Shown here piece by piece: positions 38,560 to 57,803 of a DNA stretch of 64,000 nt. Position 1 is the first letter of the stretch. Every line of letters starts with the position of its first letter. A program made the position numbers and the translations under genes. Origin of the DNA: Silurus meridionalis (taxonomy: Eukaryota > Chordata > Actinopteri > Siluriformes > Siluridae); the NCBI RefSeq assembly GCF_014805685.1, contig NC_060899.1, positions 12,845,454 to 12,909,453 of the forward strand. Reading direction: 5' to 3'. The notes under the pieces are model-generated. The model saw nothing but the letters and a program-made list of their open reading frames with translations. It had not been told where the DNA came from and searched no databases.

Positions 38560-39083
38560 GCGATAACAGTGACCTCATGTGGACAAACGTGTTAGTGCAG
38601 CAGGTTGGAATAGTTTTTCCTGGATGGATGGATGAATGGATAGATGAGTAGATGGATGGATGGACACGCTTAGAAACTGTTTATGTATATTTAATGTTTA
38701 TTTAATAATATTTATAATATATATATTGTATTTCTATATAATATATAAATAATTCTAATTTTTTTATGAAAAAAATATTTATGTTTGTATAAACATAAAT
38801 ATTTTTTTCATAAAAAAAATTTAAATTATTTATATATTGCGATAACAGTGCGATAACAGTGACCTCATGTGGACAAACGTGTTAGTGCAGCAGGTTGGAA
38901 TAGTTTTTCCTGGATGGATGGATGAATGGATAGATGAATAGATGGATGGATGGACACGCTTAGAAAATGTTTATGTATATTTAATGTTTATTTAATAATA
39001 TTTATAATATATATATTGTATTTCTATATAATATATAAATAATTCTAATTTTTTTTATGAAAAAAATATTTGTTTGTATAAAC
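38560..39083. repeat. Tandem duplication with palindrome at the junction
   Basis: Two about 230-bp copies (38560-38790 and 38850-39083) share GCGATAACAGTGACCTCATG, a GGAT-type array, GGACACGCTTAGAAA and an AT-rich end. Between them, 38791-38838 is the inverted complement of 38740-38786, giving arms of about 47 bp around a 4-base loop (GTAT, 38787-38790). An 11-bp extra copy of GCGATAACAGT (38839-38849) precedes the second unit. Confidence 0.85.
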
Positions 39084-39706
39084 AACCTCTTATGTACAAG
39101 ATATTTTCCAGTCAGACAATTATTTACAGGCTGCTCAAATGCTCTGCATGTTTGTAAGTACATAACCTGTGTGAGAAATATTTCTTGGAACAAAAGCACG
39201 CACAAAAGTCATCTCCCAGATGCACACCATCACTCTATCCTGAGAGTTGCCGCAGCAGAGAACCTAACCTCAAATATTAATGAACCAACAGCCAAGAAAA
39301 GATGCCAAGTCACTTACTTAATTTGACACCACTGATTTAGATGCATCAAATAATACAAATGCAGGTCCAAAGCTACAGTGAATTTTCATATCAAACATCA
39401 GAACAGTGAGGAAAAAGTTGGAACTGTTGCAGAATTGTTGGTGCCAGACAGGCTGGCTTTCCTTGGATTTTCTCCAAATTCACTCTGAATGACATGAGAA
39501 ACAAAATTACATCAAGTGAGCAGCAATTTTGTGTGTGGGAAAAGCTTTTTTTATTACAGAGATCAGAAAACAATAGTTTCCTGTTCAAAAACAGGATTCT
39601 GAGACTACAATGGGCACAAAATGGATCAGTTAAACCAATTATTCTTTGGGAAAAGAATGTGAACATGTCCTGTGGTGTTTTTCCACAACATGACAAATAA
39701 ATATGT

Positions 39707-40226
39707 GGGTGGAGAAGAGTGATAGCAGGAGTGATTTGTGATAGAAGAGTATCTGTGAGAGTGAAAGGGAAAGTTTATAGGACTGTGAGGAGACCTAAGA
39801 TGTTGTATGGTTTAGAGACAGTGGCATTGAGTAAAAGACAGGAGGTGGAGCTGGAGGTAGCAGAGCTGAAGATGTTGAGGTTTTTGTTGGAAGGGACGAG
39901 GATGGACAGGATTAGAAATAAGTTCATTAGAGGGACAGCGCATGTAGGACGTTTTGAAGACAAGGTGAGGGAGGTGTGATTGAGATGGTTTGGACATGTG
40001 CAGAGGAGGGACATGGGGTACATCGGTAGGAGAATGCTGAGGATGGAGCCACCAGGAAGGAGGAAAAGAGAAAGACCAAGGAGGAGGTTTATGGATGTGG
40101 TGAGGGAAGACATGCAGGTAGTTGGTGTGACAGAGGCAGATGTAGAGGAGAGGGGGTTGTGGAGACGGATGATCTGCTGTGGTGACCCCTAATGGGAGAA
40201 GCCGAAAGAAGAAGAAGAAGAAGAAG
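39707..40226 (+). mobile_element. 5'-truncated RTE-type LINE, 3' end of ORF2
   Basis: Encodes the C-terminal part of a reverse transcriptase in two overlapping frames. The first (39719-39979) reads KMLYGLETVALSKRQE and MLRFLLEGTRMDRIRNKFI. The second (39980-40192) reads MRWFGHVQRRDMGYIGRRML and GRRKRERPRRRFMDVVREDM. These are hallmarks of RTE-like LINEs in fish. The tail is GGTGACCCCTAATGGGAGAA followed by (GAA)n. It is flanked by perfect 17-bp target-site duplications, ATGACAAATAAATATGT, at 39690-39706 and 40227-40243. The 5' part and the endonuclease are missing, and the two halves are out of frame, so it is dead. Confidence 0.9.
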
Positions 40227-41379
40227 ATGACAAATAAATATGTATATTTGTTGAGTATTTTTGGTTAAAAGAAACATTTTTATGCAAACCAAAATAAAAT
40301 AAAAAGCTGACTCATGATATTGCATGAATTCGTTGGTTTAGAAGGCTGTGAAGCAGGAAAACTTTACTCCTCTCAGATGCTTCTTTTTTTTTTACTCAAT
40401 TCTTGATTTTACTTTTTTAACCAGAGCCAAATGATGGCATTTGTGTAACACCACCAATCTGAACAACATCACCTGTGATTCAGTGTTACACAGCTCTTAC
40501 ACAACAGTGAGGGACTTATGTTGGGAACAAGAAGTTGTTTGAGAAAGCATCAATGATCAAATGTCCAGAAAGAGAAACTGGTTTTTCTTTGGAAGTCCTA
40601 CATTTTTTAAACCGGTTTCTTTTTTTAAAATTCCTACATGTAAACAAGTAAGAAACTTTGGTGCGAGCAAGAAAACGGAGGCCTACAGCGACAAGATGTT
40701 CGAGAAAATCTGGTTTTACCAAGTTTATTTAAGGAGAAGGCGGTCTGTCTCATGGACCTGACGGTGCACCTACACACCACAAAGCAGCCGTCTTGTCAAT
40801 CCGGTATACCTGAGTGTGTTTACACTGAAAACACAACAATGTGACCCTTCTCTTCAGTAAGAGAAAAGAGACTTCACATTATATATCTACTGCCCAAACC
40901 ACGTGATTTACATTTAAATAAATTAATTACTGATTCATTAAACAAATATATGAATTGATTTTTGCAGGTTTTAACACTTAAAATGTAAGTGTAAGTGAGG
41001 TTGCTTCCTGGCCTGTATACTAACTTACTGAATAGTATTTAAGAACAGTAGATCACTTGCGAATTGTTTAGTAAGGAACTGTAGGTAATTAGCCACGCCT
41101 CTCACCCCTTACGCTCATGTTTATGCAAGGTATTAGCCAATCGGAATGCGGTATGATAATTGCTACAGGTGTGTGAAGACTGGAAACCTCAGACGCGTCT
41201 TTTAAGAGTTTGTCATTCAGGTGTGCTATAAGAGGAACAAAAGTGACTGGAAACACCGATTTTATTTTGTGTAGTAACTTTTAAAAAGACAGCAAGCAGG
41301 TAATTCTGTGGTATCCGAAGTTTTTATACGGTCACATGGGTCCGTTTTTTTCTCTTTTTCACAGCACAGGTGTTTATTA

Positions 41380-41548
41380 TCAGACCGACGCGCGAGGACG
41401 GGAATAAGCCGCGAGTGAGCGCGCGCACGGCGGTAAAACAAAATGTCCCGCTTGAAAGCGAAAACGCAGACGTGCAGTAGGTGTATAAAGTGATTTCAGG
41501 TTAAGGGTTTTAGAAGATTTTAGAGGGTTTGTTTAGGTGGTTGAGGTG
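41380..41548 (+). promoter_or_regulatory. cerk CpG-rich 5' leader/promoter with upstream ORF
   Basis: The sequence turns CpG-rich just before cerk (GACGCGCGAGGACGG, GCGCGCGCACGGCG). A short upstream ORF starts at ATG 41443 and stops at TGA 41491-41493 (16 codons), ending 55 bases before the cerk ATG. The transcription start is not defined. Upstream splicing cannot be excluded. Confidence 0.55.
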
Positions 41549-44500
41549 ATGGAGACGGACTCGGTGAAGTTGGAGTCGAGCGTGTGGCTCGGGAACAAGC
41601 GGCACCGCGCGCTGCTCAGCGGATGGCGCTTCAGCTGGACCGAGCTGGACAAGAAGAACCGGGACAAAAACACCAGTAAGTCTCTCACACACGTGTCTTT
41701 TTTTCCCCACTTGGCACGTCTGTCCAGCTCATTTATTTATTAAAGTGCACGCATTTTGGCACGTGGTCACCAAACTTTTGTTTTACACCTTTCTAACCTA
41801 ATTACCGCGCGCGCACTCGTTGCATTGATTGTGCACGCTTATTTTTTTCACCTTGACGTTGTCACGTGATGCCATTGCGCAATCGGTGTTATGGGTTCGA
41901 TTCAAAATGACTTCAGTTTCTGAAGAGATCCCACAGTGGATATTATAATCCCTCCCTCTTTCATATTTATGTACGATTAATGTTTTTTTATGCACCTTTA
42001 TGGTATGTGTGTTTGTTTAAAAATGCATGCCAAGTAAAGTTTTTTTTTTTTTTTTTTTGTATTGCAACAATAAATCATTTGTTCCATTAAGGACCATATA
42101 AATATCATAAATAGCCAGAAACACTATTTGATTGCTCCAGATCTCCAGGCAACTGATTTGTCCAGCTCTGTTATTACTTAAGTACTGTGTGTTCAGATTT
42201 GCCACTGTATGTTTTTTTTTTTTTCCATTGCATGGAATTCAGGCCATTGGTAATGATCATCTCAACAGGAATGCATAGTAAACAGAAGTATCGTACCGTG
42301 CCAAAGTTTAAAATAAGATCCCTTTTGAGATGCATTTAACGATAAGGTGATTGGTGATGTGACATGAATAACATTATGATTATCAAAAAGATTTAAACAA
42401 TTTGGATCATGCATATTAGCTTTACTTACAACCTTCAGAGATACAGTAATGCTGCACTGAGTTATAATTGTGATTATTAACTAAATTATATAACTAAATT
42501 AATTGTAGAATATTTTTTATATATATATAATGCAGAAAATTTTTATTTATGAAGGTAATTTTAGAAAAAATAACTTTGTAAAGGTTTTGAGTTTATATAT
42601 AAATGTATATATTATAATATATGGAGGTGGGGTTTATGATCTTACACTATCCACAGTGACTTAAGTGTTTTGGTATTAATTACACTATCTAGATTTACTC
42701 GTTTTGTCTTCGTCACTAGTTGTAGTGATGTCAGATATGTCGAATATTAACATTTTAAGATCACAACTGTTTATTCAGGTAAAGTCTTGGGTTGTGGTGA
42801 TGCTGACTATAGAGGCCAGAAATCAACCCTTGCCTCTGGTGTATCATCTATCAGGTGTGCGTTTGTGTCTCAGTTTCAGTGCCCGTCTCCGAAGTGGTGG
42901 CAGTAATGGAGGGTCAGGTTGAGATCCATCCCCAGAAGAAAACGAAGGACACTGACCGAGACTTCACACGTAAGATCCAGCTTAGTGACCAGTTCGTCCA
43001 CTGACCTGCCCTAAAATAGATCACGTAACTATTTGTCACTTGTCTTTGCCCTAGTGTTCTATGTGAAGCGCAGTAACACCAGTGGTGGGAAGGGGCCGCT
43101 GTGGAGCCTGGGTAGATCCCAGTTCTGTTGCCTCAGCCGTGACCTCAGGGACCAGTGGGTGACACAACTCCGAATCGCACTCAAAACCCACTGTGAGTCG
43201 AGCCGCTCAGTACTCAAAAATGTTGTTTATGGCTGATATACAGATTTTTCTAAGAAGCCATGGTTTCATAGTTAGCTTTGCTTCGCTTGCTATTATTTAT
43301 CTGGAAATGTGCCCAGATCGCTGTTTTTTTGGCAAAAAGTAATTAGTGACTGTGTAGACTTGAGTCACAAAGCATTACCTGGTATTGGATATTGGTATCA
43401 ACAGGTGTTTTCACATGCAAGTAATCAAGTACAGTATTGGACTGATACGTGATACCAGTATTGGTACTGTTGCATCTCTAAACTATTGAATAATAAATTA
43501 ATGAGGAAAGTGCCAAGTTATATATAAATAGGTTTGGCTCCTGTTAATCGCAAATGTGGCAGGACAAATGTAAATGACCATCCCACAATTCCACTCGAGT
43601 GTCCCTCTGATAAATGTGTTGGTTTTCCAGGAAGTAATCAGATTTTTGCGATGGCAAAAAAGTGGCACCGTATTTTCAAAGATATATAAAAAAAAAAAAA
43701 ATGTACATGTCATTATGCATGCCTAAGTCACGTGTACACCTCTGTTTTCCGTCCGATCTGTCTCTACCAGGTCCCTCTCGCCCTTGCAGGTTGTTGGTGT
43801 TCATTAACCCCTATGGAGGGAAGAAAAAAGCGAAGCAGATCTATCACTCCTCAGTGGCTCCTCTATTTGAGCTGGCTGGCATCAGCTCTCATGTTGTGGG
43901 TAAGCCGCATGCAACACCGCTCCAGTGTCTTGGTTGTTATTGAGTCTCACTGACCCGGGGCTCTCGAGTGACACTCCGTGGGTCTTTATCAAGAAGCAGG
44001 AAGGAACTAGAGCCAAGTGAAAAGAGAAAGGGGGAGAAAGTCGGATCAATTATTAAGCCGAGTAAATTACGCTAGAAACCCAGGCTCAACCGACGGGTAT
44101 TGCTTTCTTGTTTAGTAAAAAGATATCCACGCCAAGTGCAATTGAATCAGAAGTGGCAATGAAGGGAGGGGGGTTACTTCATGGTTTTCATCTTCTAAGT
44201 CAAGCTTTGAATACCTGCCTATCAAAATCACCTTTTCTTATAGTGACCGAACGAGCCAATCAGGCGAGAGACCACATCCTGAAGAAAGATCTGACTGGGT
44301 TTGACGGGTAAGTCACACACCATATCGTACCATGCCTCGTGAAATTACGCCGTAACAATCATCTATTTTTCCAGGAAAAGCATTTTGAAAACACTGAGCA
44401 GGTAACCATGGGGCCCGTGTATATCATTACTCTGCGATTAAACCCTCTTAACGATACCTGTAGTGCAGCATTAACTATAATTTCATGCTTCAGCTGCATG

Positions 44501-46051
44501 ATTTCGTGCTTCATGCTTCAGCAGACATTGTTCATTTTTCTTCCTTTCCATATAGTGTGATTTGTGTTGGTGGAGATGGAATGTTCAGCGAGCTGTTGCA
44601 CGGCGTGATCGGACGAACCCAGCAGGAGGCAGGTGTTTCAGAACATGACCAGTCTGTGATGCTGCAGCCATGTGACCTTCACATCGGCATCATTCCGGCA
44701 GGTTTGTAATGAACTGTGCCGACACGACTGCGGGTGAATAAGTAAGGGGAAAACGAAATGATTGAATGAGAATTTAAAGCTGTGTAATGCTCAAACACAC
44801 TTTCCAATAAAATTACCACTTTAAAATGTTAATTCTCTTGTACCAGCGTTAACAATCTCTTTTGTTACACATTTTATACTTGTATTTTATGTTCTGGAAC
44901 ATCCATGAAATGAACCGGTTGCTTTACAAGCATTGAACAGTCGGAAAACTCACCCAAATGATTACCGAAACCAATTTCTAGACATAAGAGCAAAGTTCCC
45001 ACAACATATCCCAATATTCACACATGGATCTAAGTAAATCAAGTGGCATTGGCTTTTGCAACACTACACCTTTCCCATAGAAAACATAAAGCTACAGGCT
45101 TAACTCTAACTAAACGTGCTAATACTGGGGGGAACAACAACAACAAAACCAAAACAAAAGTAGAACATTTCCCATAAAAGTTGCTGTGTGCGCTGTTATA
45201 CGAAACCGCATTAGAACAAGTACAGTAATATAAACTAATATTTCCTCCCTCTATTGTCAGTGCTGCATTTGTGGAGTGTTAATACAGTATTACTGAAACA
45301 CTTATTTTTATAACCCTATAACTAAAGGGATCAGGCAATAAAAATTGAACTGTAGTGTTTTTTTTTTCTTTCATATTTCTAATGCGTCTCTCCGCAGGCT
45401 CTACAGATTGCGTTTGCTTTGCTACAGTAGGCGTGAATGACCCGGTTACATCAGCGCTGCACATCATTATTGGTAAGAATTTTCACAATGTGACTCTTAA
45501 AAAGGTGCTATATATATTTATTTTTTTTTATACATAGACAATAAATAAAGATGTATGAAAAAATTTAAAAATTGCTGATCAAATTCTGGTCTTTCCTGCT
45601 TGACGCTCTGTAGGCCACTCGTTCAAACCTACCGATGTAACAGTTTTACTGTTAATTAAATCTTATGTAATGCCCCTTTTTAAATAAGCTACATTATTTA
45701 ATCTTTTATTATGAAATTATTATTTTTTATTATTATTTGCACGGTCAATTAAAAAAAAAAAAAAGGTTGTTCTGATAAGCAGAGGAGTGTCAAGTTTTTT
45801 TTTTTTCTTTCCCAGGAGACTCTCAACCTCTGGATGTGTGTTCTGTCCATCATTGCTCCGCACTGGTGCGTTACTCCGTCTCACTGGTGGGCTACGGTTT
45901 TTATGGTGACGTGTTGGCTGAAAGTGAGAGGCACCGCTGGATGGGACCGCGCCGATACGATTACTCTGGTACTCTTCTATTGTATGTAGACTTCAGATGT
46001 CTGTTTATTGTTGCTTTCCATGTCACTATGTAATTACACTTGTTGAAGCTT

Positions 46052-46139
<88 letters not shown>

Positions 46140-49100
46140 GCTGTAAATATAAATTCTATACACATTTAAACAGTTTGCATGTCTTTATGGAGTGACCTGG
46201 TGCACTTTCTTTCCATGAGGCAAACAAACACATTCACTACCAAAGGACATTTTAATGAAGTAGAAAAAAAAAAAGTTCTTCTGCTCTCACCGTCCCTGTG
46301 TGTCCTCTCTGTTTAGGTTTTTTAGTGTACCTGTGCAACAGGAGCTATCAGGGAATAGTGCAGTATCTACCTGCAGACTCCCAGATCACCAGCCCCAGAG
46401 ACAACAGTCGCTGCCTCTCAGGGTAAAGGCAGGGTTTTGAAGTCAAAATAAATATACAATTAGTCAAGTGCCTGCATTTTGTCACACTTTCTGCGAACTT
46501 CAATAAAATGTTAGAGGAGGTTCTCTGGCCAATCAGAACCAGGAAGTATAATCATTTCCATGTCATTGCTTTCTATTTGGAACTTTCACATATCGAATAT
46601 ATTTTCCATGCATGCAGAATGTTAGGGGGTCAATTATATTTTTTATATTTTCTATTCTCCTTTTTTACCCTATTTTATTCCCTCATGCCGGACCGTCGTC
46701 AAAAGCATTTCACTGCATGTCGTACCCTGTATGTATGTGTTTGTGACAAATAAAATTTTGATTTGATTTGATTTGATTTGATAACTTTTAAGGGAAATAT
46801 TAAGTGCTGATTGAGTTTATATACATCAGCTAAAATCTCAATCACCGTCCCTTTCATGTAAAAGAGGCCAGAATAAAATCTAATAATACACGTGATGTAT
46901 CCCGTACGAGAGACGCGTAAAAAGTATTATTCTATGAAGCTGTGGAAACTCTTGTTTTTTTTTAAACTATTGTGTAAGATGGGCCAAGACATGCGCATCC
47001 ACTAGAGATACTATTAAAATGTACAAAGCACAGGAAGCTAAAAGACCACCTTGTTCTAGTTTATTCCTTATCAGTACACCACTAACGGCCAGAGCACCTT
47101 AAAGCTACCTGCAAGCCGTTGCTATTTGTTGGAGCTGTGTCCATGACTCCTCAGTACTCTGGTAATGTGATCCCTGTGGAAACCACTAAAACGGTCCATG
47201 AATGAGAGCTACTGGCTGAAGTAAGCCTCAATAAGATTAGACAGGTTTGTGTACAGAAACTGAAATGTATACACATACTTGGTTGTCATCTTATTTATGA
47301 TAATTGTCCTGCTTGGCAGAGCATTTATTGCTCAGTCTACATATCCTTAGTTTTGTGGCAACCTGTTACACCTGTACATCTACCTTTGAAATGTAACTCT
47401 GTGTTTGTGTGTGTGTGTAGGTGCAGAGTATGTTCAGAGAGCACAGAAAGACTGTTCCCTCGCTCAGAGAGCTGCAGCTCTTTGTACAGCAGGCAACTCA
47501 GCCAGTACAGCATTGAGTCAGAGGGTAAGACACGTCATCCAGAAACACTCGCAAGCGTCCAAACTCGATCACAAAATGACAAAAAGGTGGAAAAAACTGA
47601 ACCAAGGTCATGCGATTACATACTAAAGTCACCATTTCTTGGGCATCTGTCCACTGCATACTGAAAAACATAGAACTGGGATGTTAATTAAACAAATGGT
47701 AGCACATTAGAGCACATTTAAGACAAACCACAGCTTTACAGCCAGCACTGTATACTATACTACAGTCCGAGCTGCTGGAGATGACTAATCAAGATTATTG
47801 AACGGTCAATATCATTGTTATAAGGGCTTTTATCTTTAGTCAATGATTTAAACATGAGGAATCCAGATAGAAAGTAAAGATGAAGAGTAAAAACCCACTG
47901 CTGTGTCCGAGGATCGCTTACGTTTTGTTAGTTTGAGCAGACGTTCTTGGTGAAATCCACTGGTACTAAATTGGTGGCCCGAAGAAAAAAGGCCAGTTAC
48001 TGTTTTCTTGTTCTGAACTTATGCAGATGAATATGCTCTTCAAAGTTAGTGATCCAGGATATTACGATTATTGTGAGAAGCCAAGTGAATATTTGACTGG
48101 TGATCATTTCCAGTCGTTACCTTTGGAAGAGAAAAAAAAGCACGTGTCTAGATACGATGTTGGTAAAATCAACTTAAAAGTAGGTTTATTCTGCAACTTC
48201 ATGAAATTCATGACACATACTGGTTTTCCAAAACATATTTCCTCAGTAGGTGTTTTAATGATGTATCAGAGATAAAACAAAATGCTACAAAATCTCCCAT
48301 AAGTCGGGTTGGGTTCTTGTCCCCGAGTAGGCAATTACATAAAATTAACATACTGTGTTCCCAGTGGTTGGGGTCTTGGTCCTCCTGTAATCATGGGATA
48401 AAGATGGCCAGTCAGAAGAACTAGAATTTGATTTGTAGTACCTCAAGATACCAGGTGGGCCTGGAAATATGTGAAATGTCCCAGTGGCTATAACCTATAG
48501 TGTTCATAATGTAATACAGTTTTATAAAGGTTTACAGTGATTTAAGTGACCTCACAATTGTGATTCTTGCAAACCCCTTCATATATACAAATAGTAGCAA
48601 CCTTCAGTTGGATCCAGCGTTTTGACTTGATTTTGAAGGTACCTGACCCAGGGGTGTGTTCTCATTGTCCTCAGATAACTGGTTAAGTGTTGAGGGCAGG
48701 TTCAGGTGCGTGTCCCTTACCTGCATGTCTAGCTCATGCCCACGGAGCCCCAAAGGTCTCTCGCCCTCTGCCCACCTGGCTGATGGGACAGGGGACCTCA
48801 TCCTGGTAAGGAACACTAACCCCCTAGGCTTCCTCACATACCTGCACAGGCACACCACCACACAGGATCAGGTGAGGATGGCTGCATACATTTCTTTTTT
48901 TTTTTTTTTTAGCCAATTATTTCAGATTTTTGGAATAAGTTTGCTTATGATTTCCTTGTGTAATTCCTAAAGGCTTAAGATGGAACATTCAGGGGACAAC
49001 AAATAAGTTTATATTAATATAAAAGAAGGAAATTGTGGATCCTATAAATGATTAGTGGGTTTTTTCTGCGCAATCAATTAATTAAATTTGGTTTTAAAAA

Positions 49101-50062
49101 ATAAAAATACACTCAATGTTTATTGAGAAAATGAATCCGCCAAGAACAAGTGTATAGTAACTGACTCTCCATCTCTGTGGTTTCAGTTTGACCTGCCCTT
49201 CGTCGAGGTCCACCGCGTCAAGGCAGTGCGCTTTTCCTTTCTTCCCGGTGAAGAGGATGACACTGAAGACCAGCCAAACGAAAGCCAAAATAACACCCCC
49301 GGTATCCTGGAGGATCCTGAGACTCTGTGTAACATCGAGTCGAACAACTTCGGTTCCAAGCAACACCTTGCAGGAAACCAAAGTGAACAAGGATGAAGGA
49401 GAAAAGCAGGAACAAGAGTGATTATTTGTGCGGGCTTTGCTCTAGTGAGCGATCTGCTACGTCGGTATGGAACTGTGATGGAGAGATTTTGCCGTACGCT
49501 GAAATCTCATGCAGGTAAGTCGTCCGCCAGCCCCTTAAAAAATAACCTATAAAACATACTGGATTAATGAGACCCTTCCAAATATGCTGTTTTCCTAAAA
49601 CTAAACAGTAATTAATTTATTGAGGCATTACAAATATTGAGCTTGATATGCTGCCTATGTCCTGACACATGAGTTCATCATTGGAGAATTTGGCATGTAA
49701 AGCCTTTTACACGTACGGCGTGCGGTAGATGCTGTTATCCAGAGCGACTTAGTCTCAATAATCAATAAATGCATTCTAATAGTTTATAAGGACATGGAGT
49801 AACAAGCAGTCTAAACCTCTAGTGGGAGAGAGACGTTAAAGTCTTAGTAGGGCATCTCCTTACACATGGATCTGAGGTCCAAGAACATTAGTAAATATTT
49901 CAAACTCCAGTTAAACCGTTGCTGCTTTTCTTTTCCCCACGATTCAGAGTACATGGTCAGCTGGTGCGTTTGTTTGCCCGGGGCGTCGAGGAGGACCCAA
50001 GCTCCCGGAAATACAACGAGGGAAACAGGAACTGCAGAGGGCGATGTTTTTCACATAGCTAA
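41549..50062 (+). CDS. cerk: Ceramide kinase, with a frame break in exon 12
   Basis: CERK phosphorylates ceramide to ceramide-1-phosphate at Golgi and cell membranes. Thirteen coding exons: 41549-41675, 42880-42969, 43055-43192, 43771-43899, 44244-44307, 44556-44701, 45398-45472, 45816-45968, 46317-46422, 47421-47524, 48675-48871, 49187-49514 and 49948-50062. An in-frame TAG (41534-41536) fixes the start. Exons 1-3 cover the N-terminal PH-like region. The lipid-kinase core has RLLVFINPYGGKKKAK and VICVGGDGMFSELLHGVIGR, then GSTDCVCFATVG and YSVSLVGYGFYGD (calmodulin-binding type). A CXXXCXXC motif (CLSGCRVC) spans exons 9 and 10. All junctions keep frame until exon 12. There, a stop at 49394-49396 cuts the protein to 512 residues, while the conserved C terminus (WNCDGEILPY, QLVRLFARGVEED) continues one frame away. 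This is probably a one-base loss or assembly error. Confidence 0.93.
46053..46138. repeat. (GT)43 microsatellite in cerk intron 8
   Basis: An uninterrupted GT run of about 86 bases starting 84 bases after the exon 8 donor. Confidence 0.95.
46640..46783. mobile_element. Retroelement 3' tail with (TTTGA)n
   Basis: Contains CATTTCACTGCATGTCGTAC, GTGACAAATAAAATTTTGAT and a TTTGA pentamer array. This type of 3' end is common among teleost non-LTR elements and SINEs. Lies in cerk intron 9. Confidence 0.5.
49713..49770. mobile_element. SINE-like fragment in cerk intron 12
   Basis: GTAGATGCTGTTATCCAGAG followed by CGACTTAGTC matches the TTATCCAGAGCGACTT block of the SINE-like group elsewhere in the window. 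Confidence 0.4.
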
Positions 50063-50086
50063 TAACCACTAAATGGTAGATCAGAA

Positions 50087-50092
50087 AATAAA
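50087..50092 (+). terminator. cerk poly(A) signal
   Basis: AATAAA 25 bases after the cerk stop codon. It implies a very short 3' UTR. Convergent g6pd ends about 0.2 kb away. Confidence 0.55.
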
Positions 50093-51075
50093 AGATCATA
50101 TTTAAGTTAAAAACATTAAAATATTGCAAAAAAATAAGCAGATGGTTTGCATTTCATGTTTAATTTTTTAAATATTTAACAAAAAAAAAAAAAACAACCC
50201 ACACATTCAGGTATGAAGTGCCTTTAATTTAAGACTGAACTCAAAGCTTGTAGGACGACTGTAGCACATTCCAGTTTGTTGTTAACACAGTGTTTATTCA
50301 CTTAACACATTCCAGTTTACACCAGCCCACTGGTTTATCCTCTGAGCTGAGTGACAACATTCCCCCCCTGGCTAGGCCACATACCTGAGAGCGAGAGTCA
50401 CAACCAGCAGGGTTACTTCAGGATTAGGACACGTCTCATTACATTCAAACGTGTCGAACACGTGAAGACTGATTGGAATGTGTCCAGACTGGGCCTGGCG
50501 TTGAAGATTGTGATTTAAAGCAGGTTAAAATTTTTTTGTTTTGGCACCTAAATAATAAATTACACTGTTTCCTACCTCGCTAACTCACTGAGTGTGCCAC
50601 ACACCCATACGTCTGAAAACTAAACTAGCATTCTTGGCTTTGTTGTGTCCAAAGTAAACATGGGGCTCAAAGCCTAAAGGGAAAAAACATGTACAATACA
50701 AACTCTGCAGCAGAACTCATAATACTGAATAGGTTGCAAAATACTGAACTTATTGCTTCTTCTTAAAGCATCACTACCCACACCATTAGCAGAAACGCGC
50801 TCACATTCTGCTGTTCCGGTAACTGGACGGGGAGAAACGAAAAGGAAGCAGCGGCATTGCTGCGCTTTGGTCAAAAATTAAAGAGAAAGATAAAACTAAG
50901 TGCTCAGAAATGACCAAATCACAACCCAAAGACGATTACCACTAACTGAAGTGGTAAGAAGTGTAACAATGCTGAGACGGTCGCTGTAAACATGCGCCCC
51001 GTCGTACAAAACATTTCGAGGGGGAAAAAGTGAAAAATCTCAAGCGCTTTACTTTCATCAAGTCTTAATCAGTGC
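50093..51075. other. Convergent 3' region of cerk and g6pd
   Basis: Contains the probable 3' UTR of g6pd (minus strand). A minus-strand AATAAA lies at 50293-50298 and is the best candidate poly(A) signal seen, about 780 bases after the g6pd stop. No other gene seen. Confidence 0.55.
50293..50298 (-). terminator. Candidate g6pd poly(A) signal
   Basis: TTTATT on the plus strand, read as AATAAA on the minus strand. It is about 200 bases from the cerk AATAAA, so the two transcripts would nearly meet. Confidence 0.4.

Positions 51076-57803
<6,728 letters not shown>

Larger units (their letters stand above)
35361..41548. other. Divergent intergenic region between hspg2 and cerk
   Basis: About 6.2 kb between the hspg2 start (minus) and the cerk start (plus). 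It holds the Z-DNA-like tract (35484-35570), a degenerate repeat (about 36740-37060), two microsatellites, the palindromic duplication (38560-39083), the RTE LINE fragment (39707-40226) and a CpG-rich cerk promoter and leader (about 41380-41548). No further gene recognised. Confidence 0.7.

Noticed and set aside
49302..49409. An intron in cerk exon 12 explaining the frame break
   Set aside because: Donor-acceptor pairs tried here (49302-49373 and 49302-49409) are multiples of three and do not restore the frame. The pair 49383-49409 would be a 27-base intron, which is too short.
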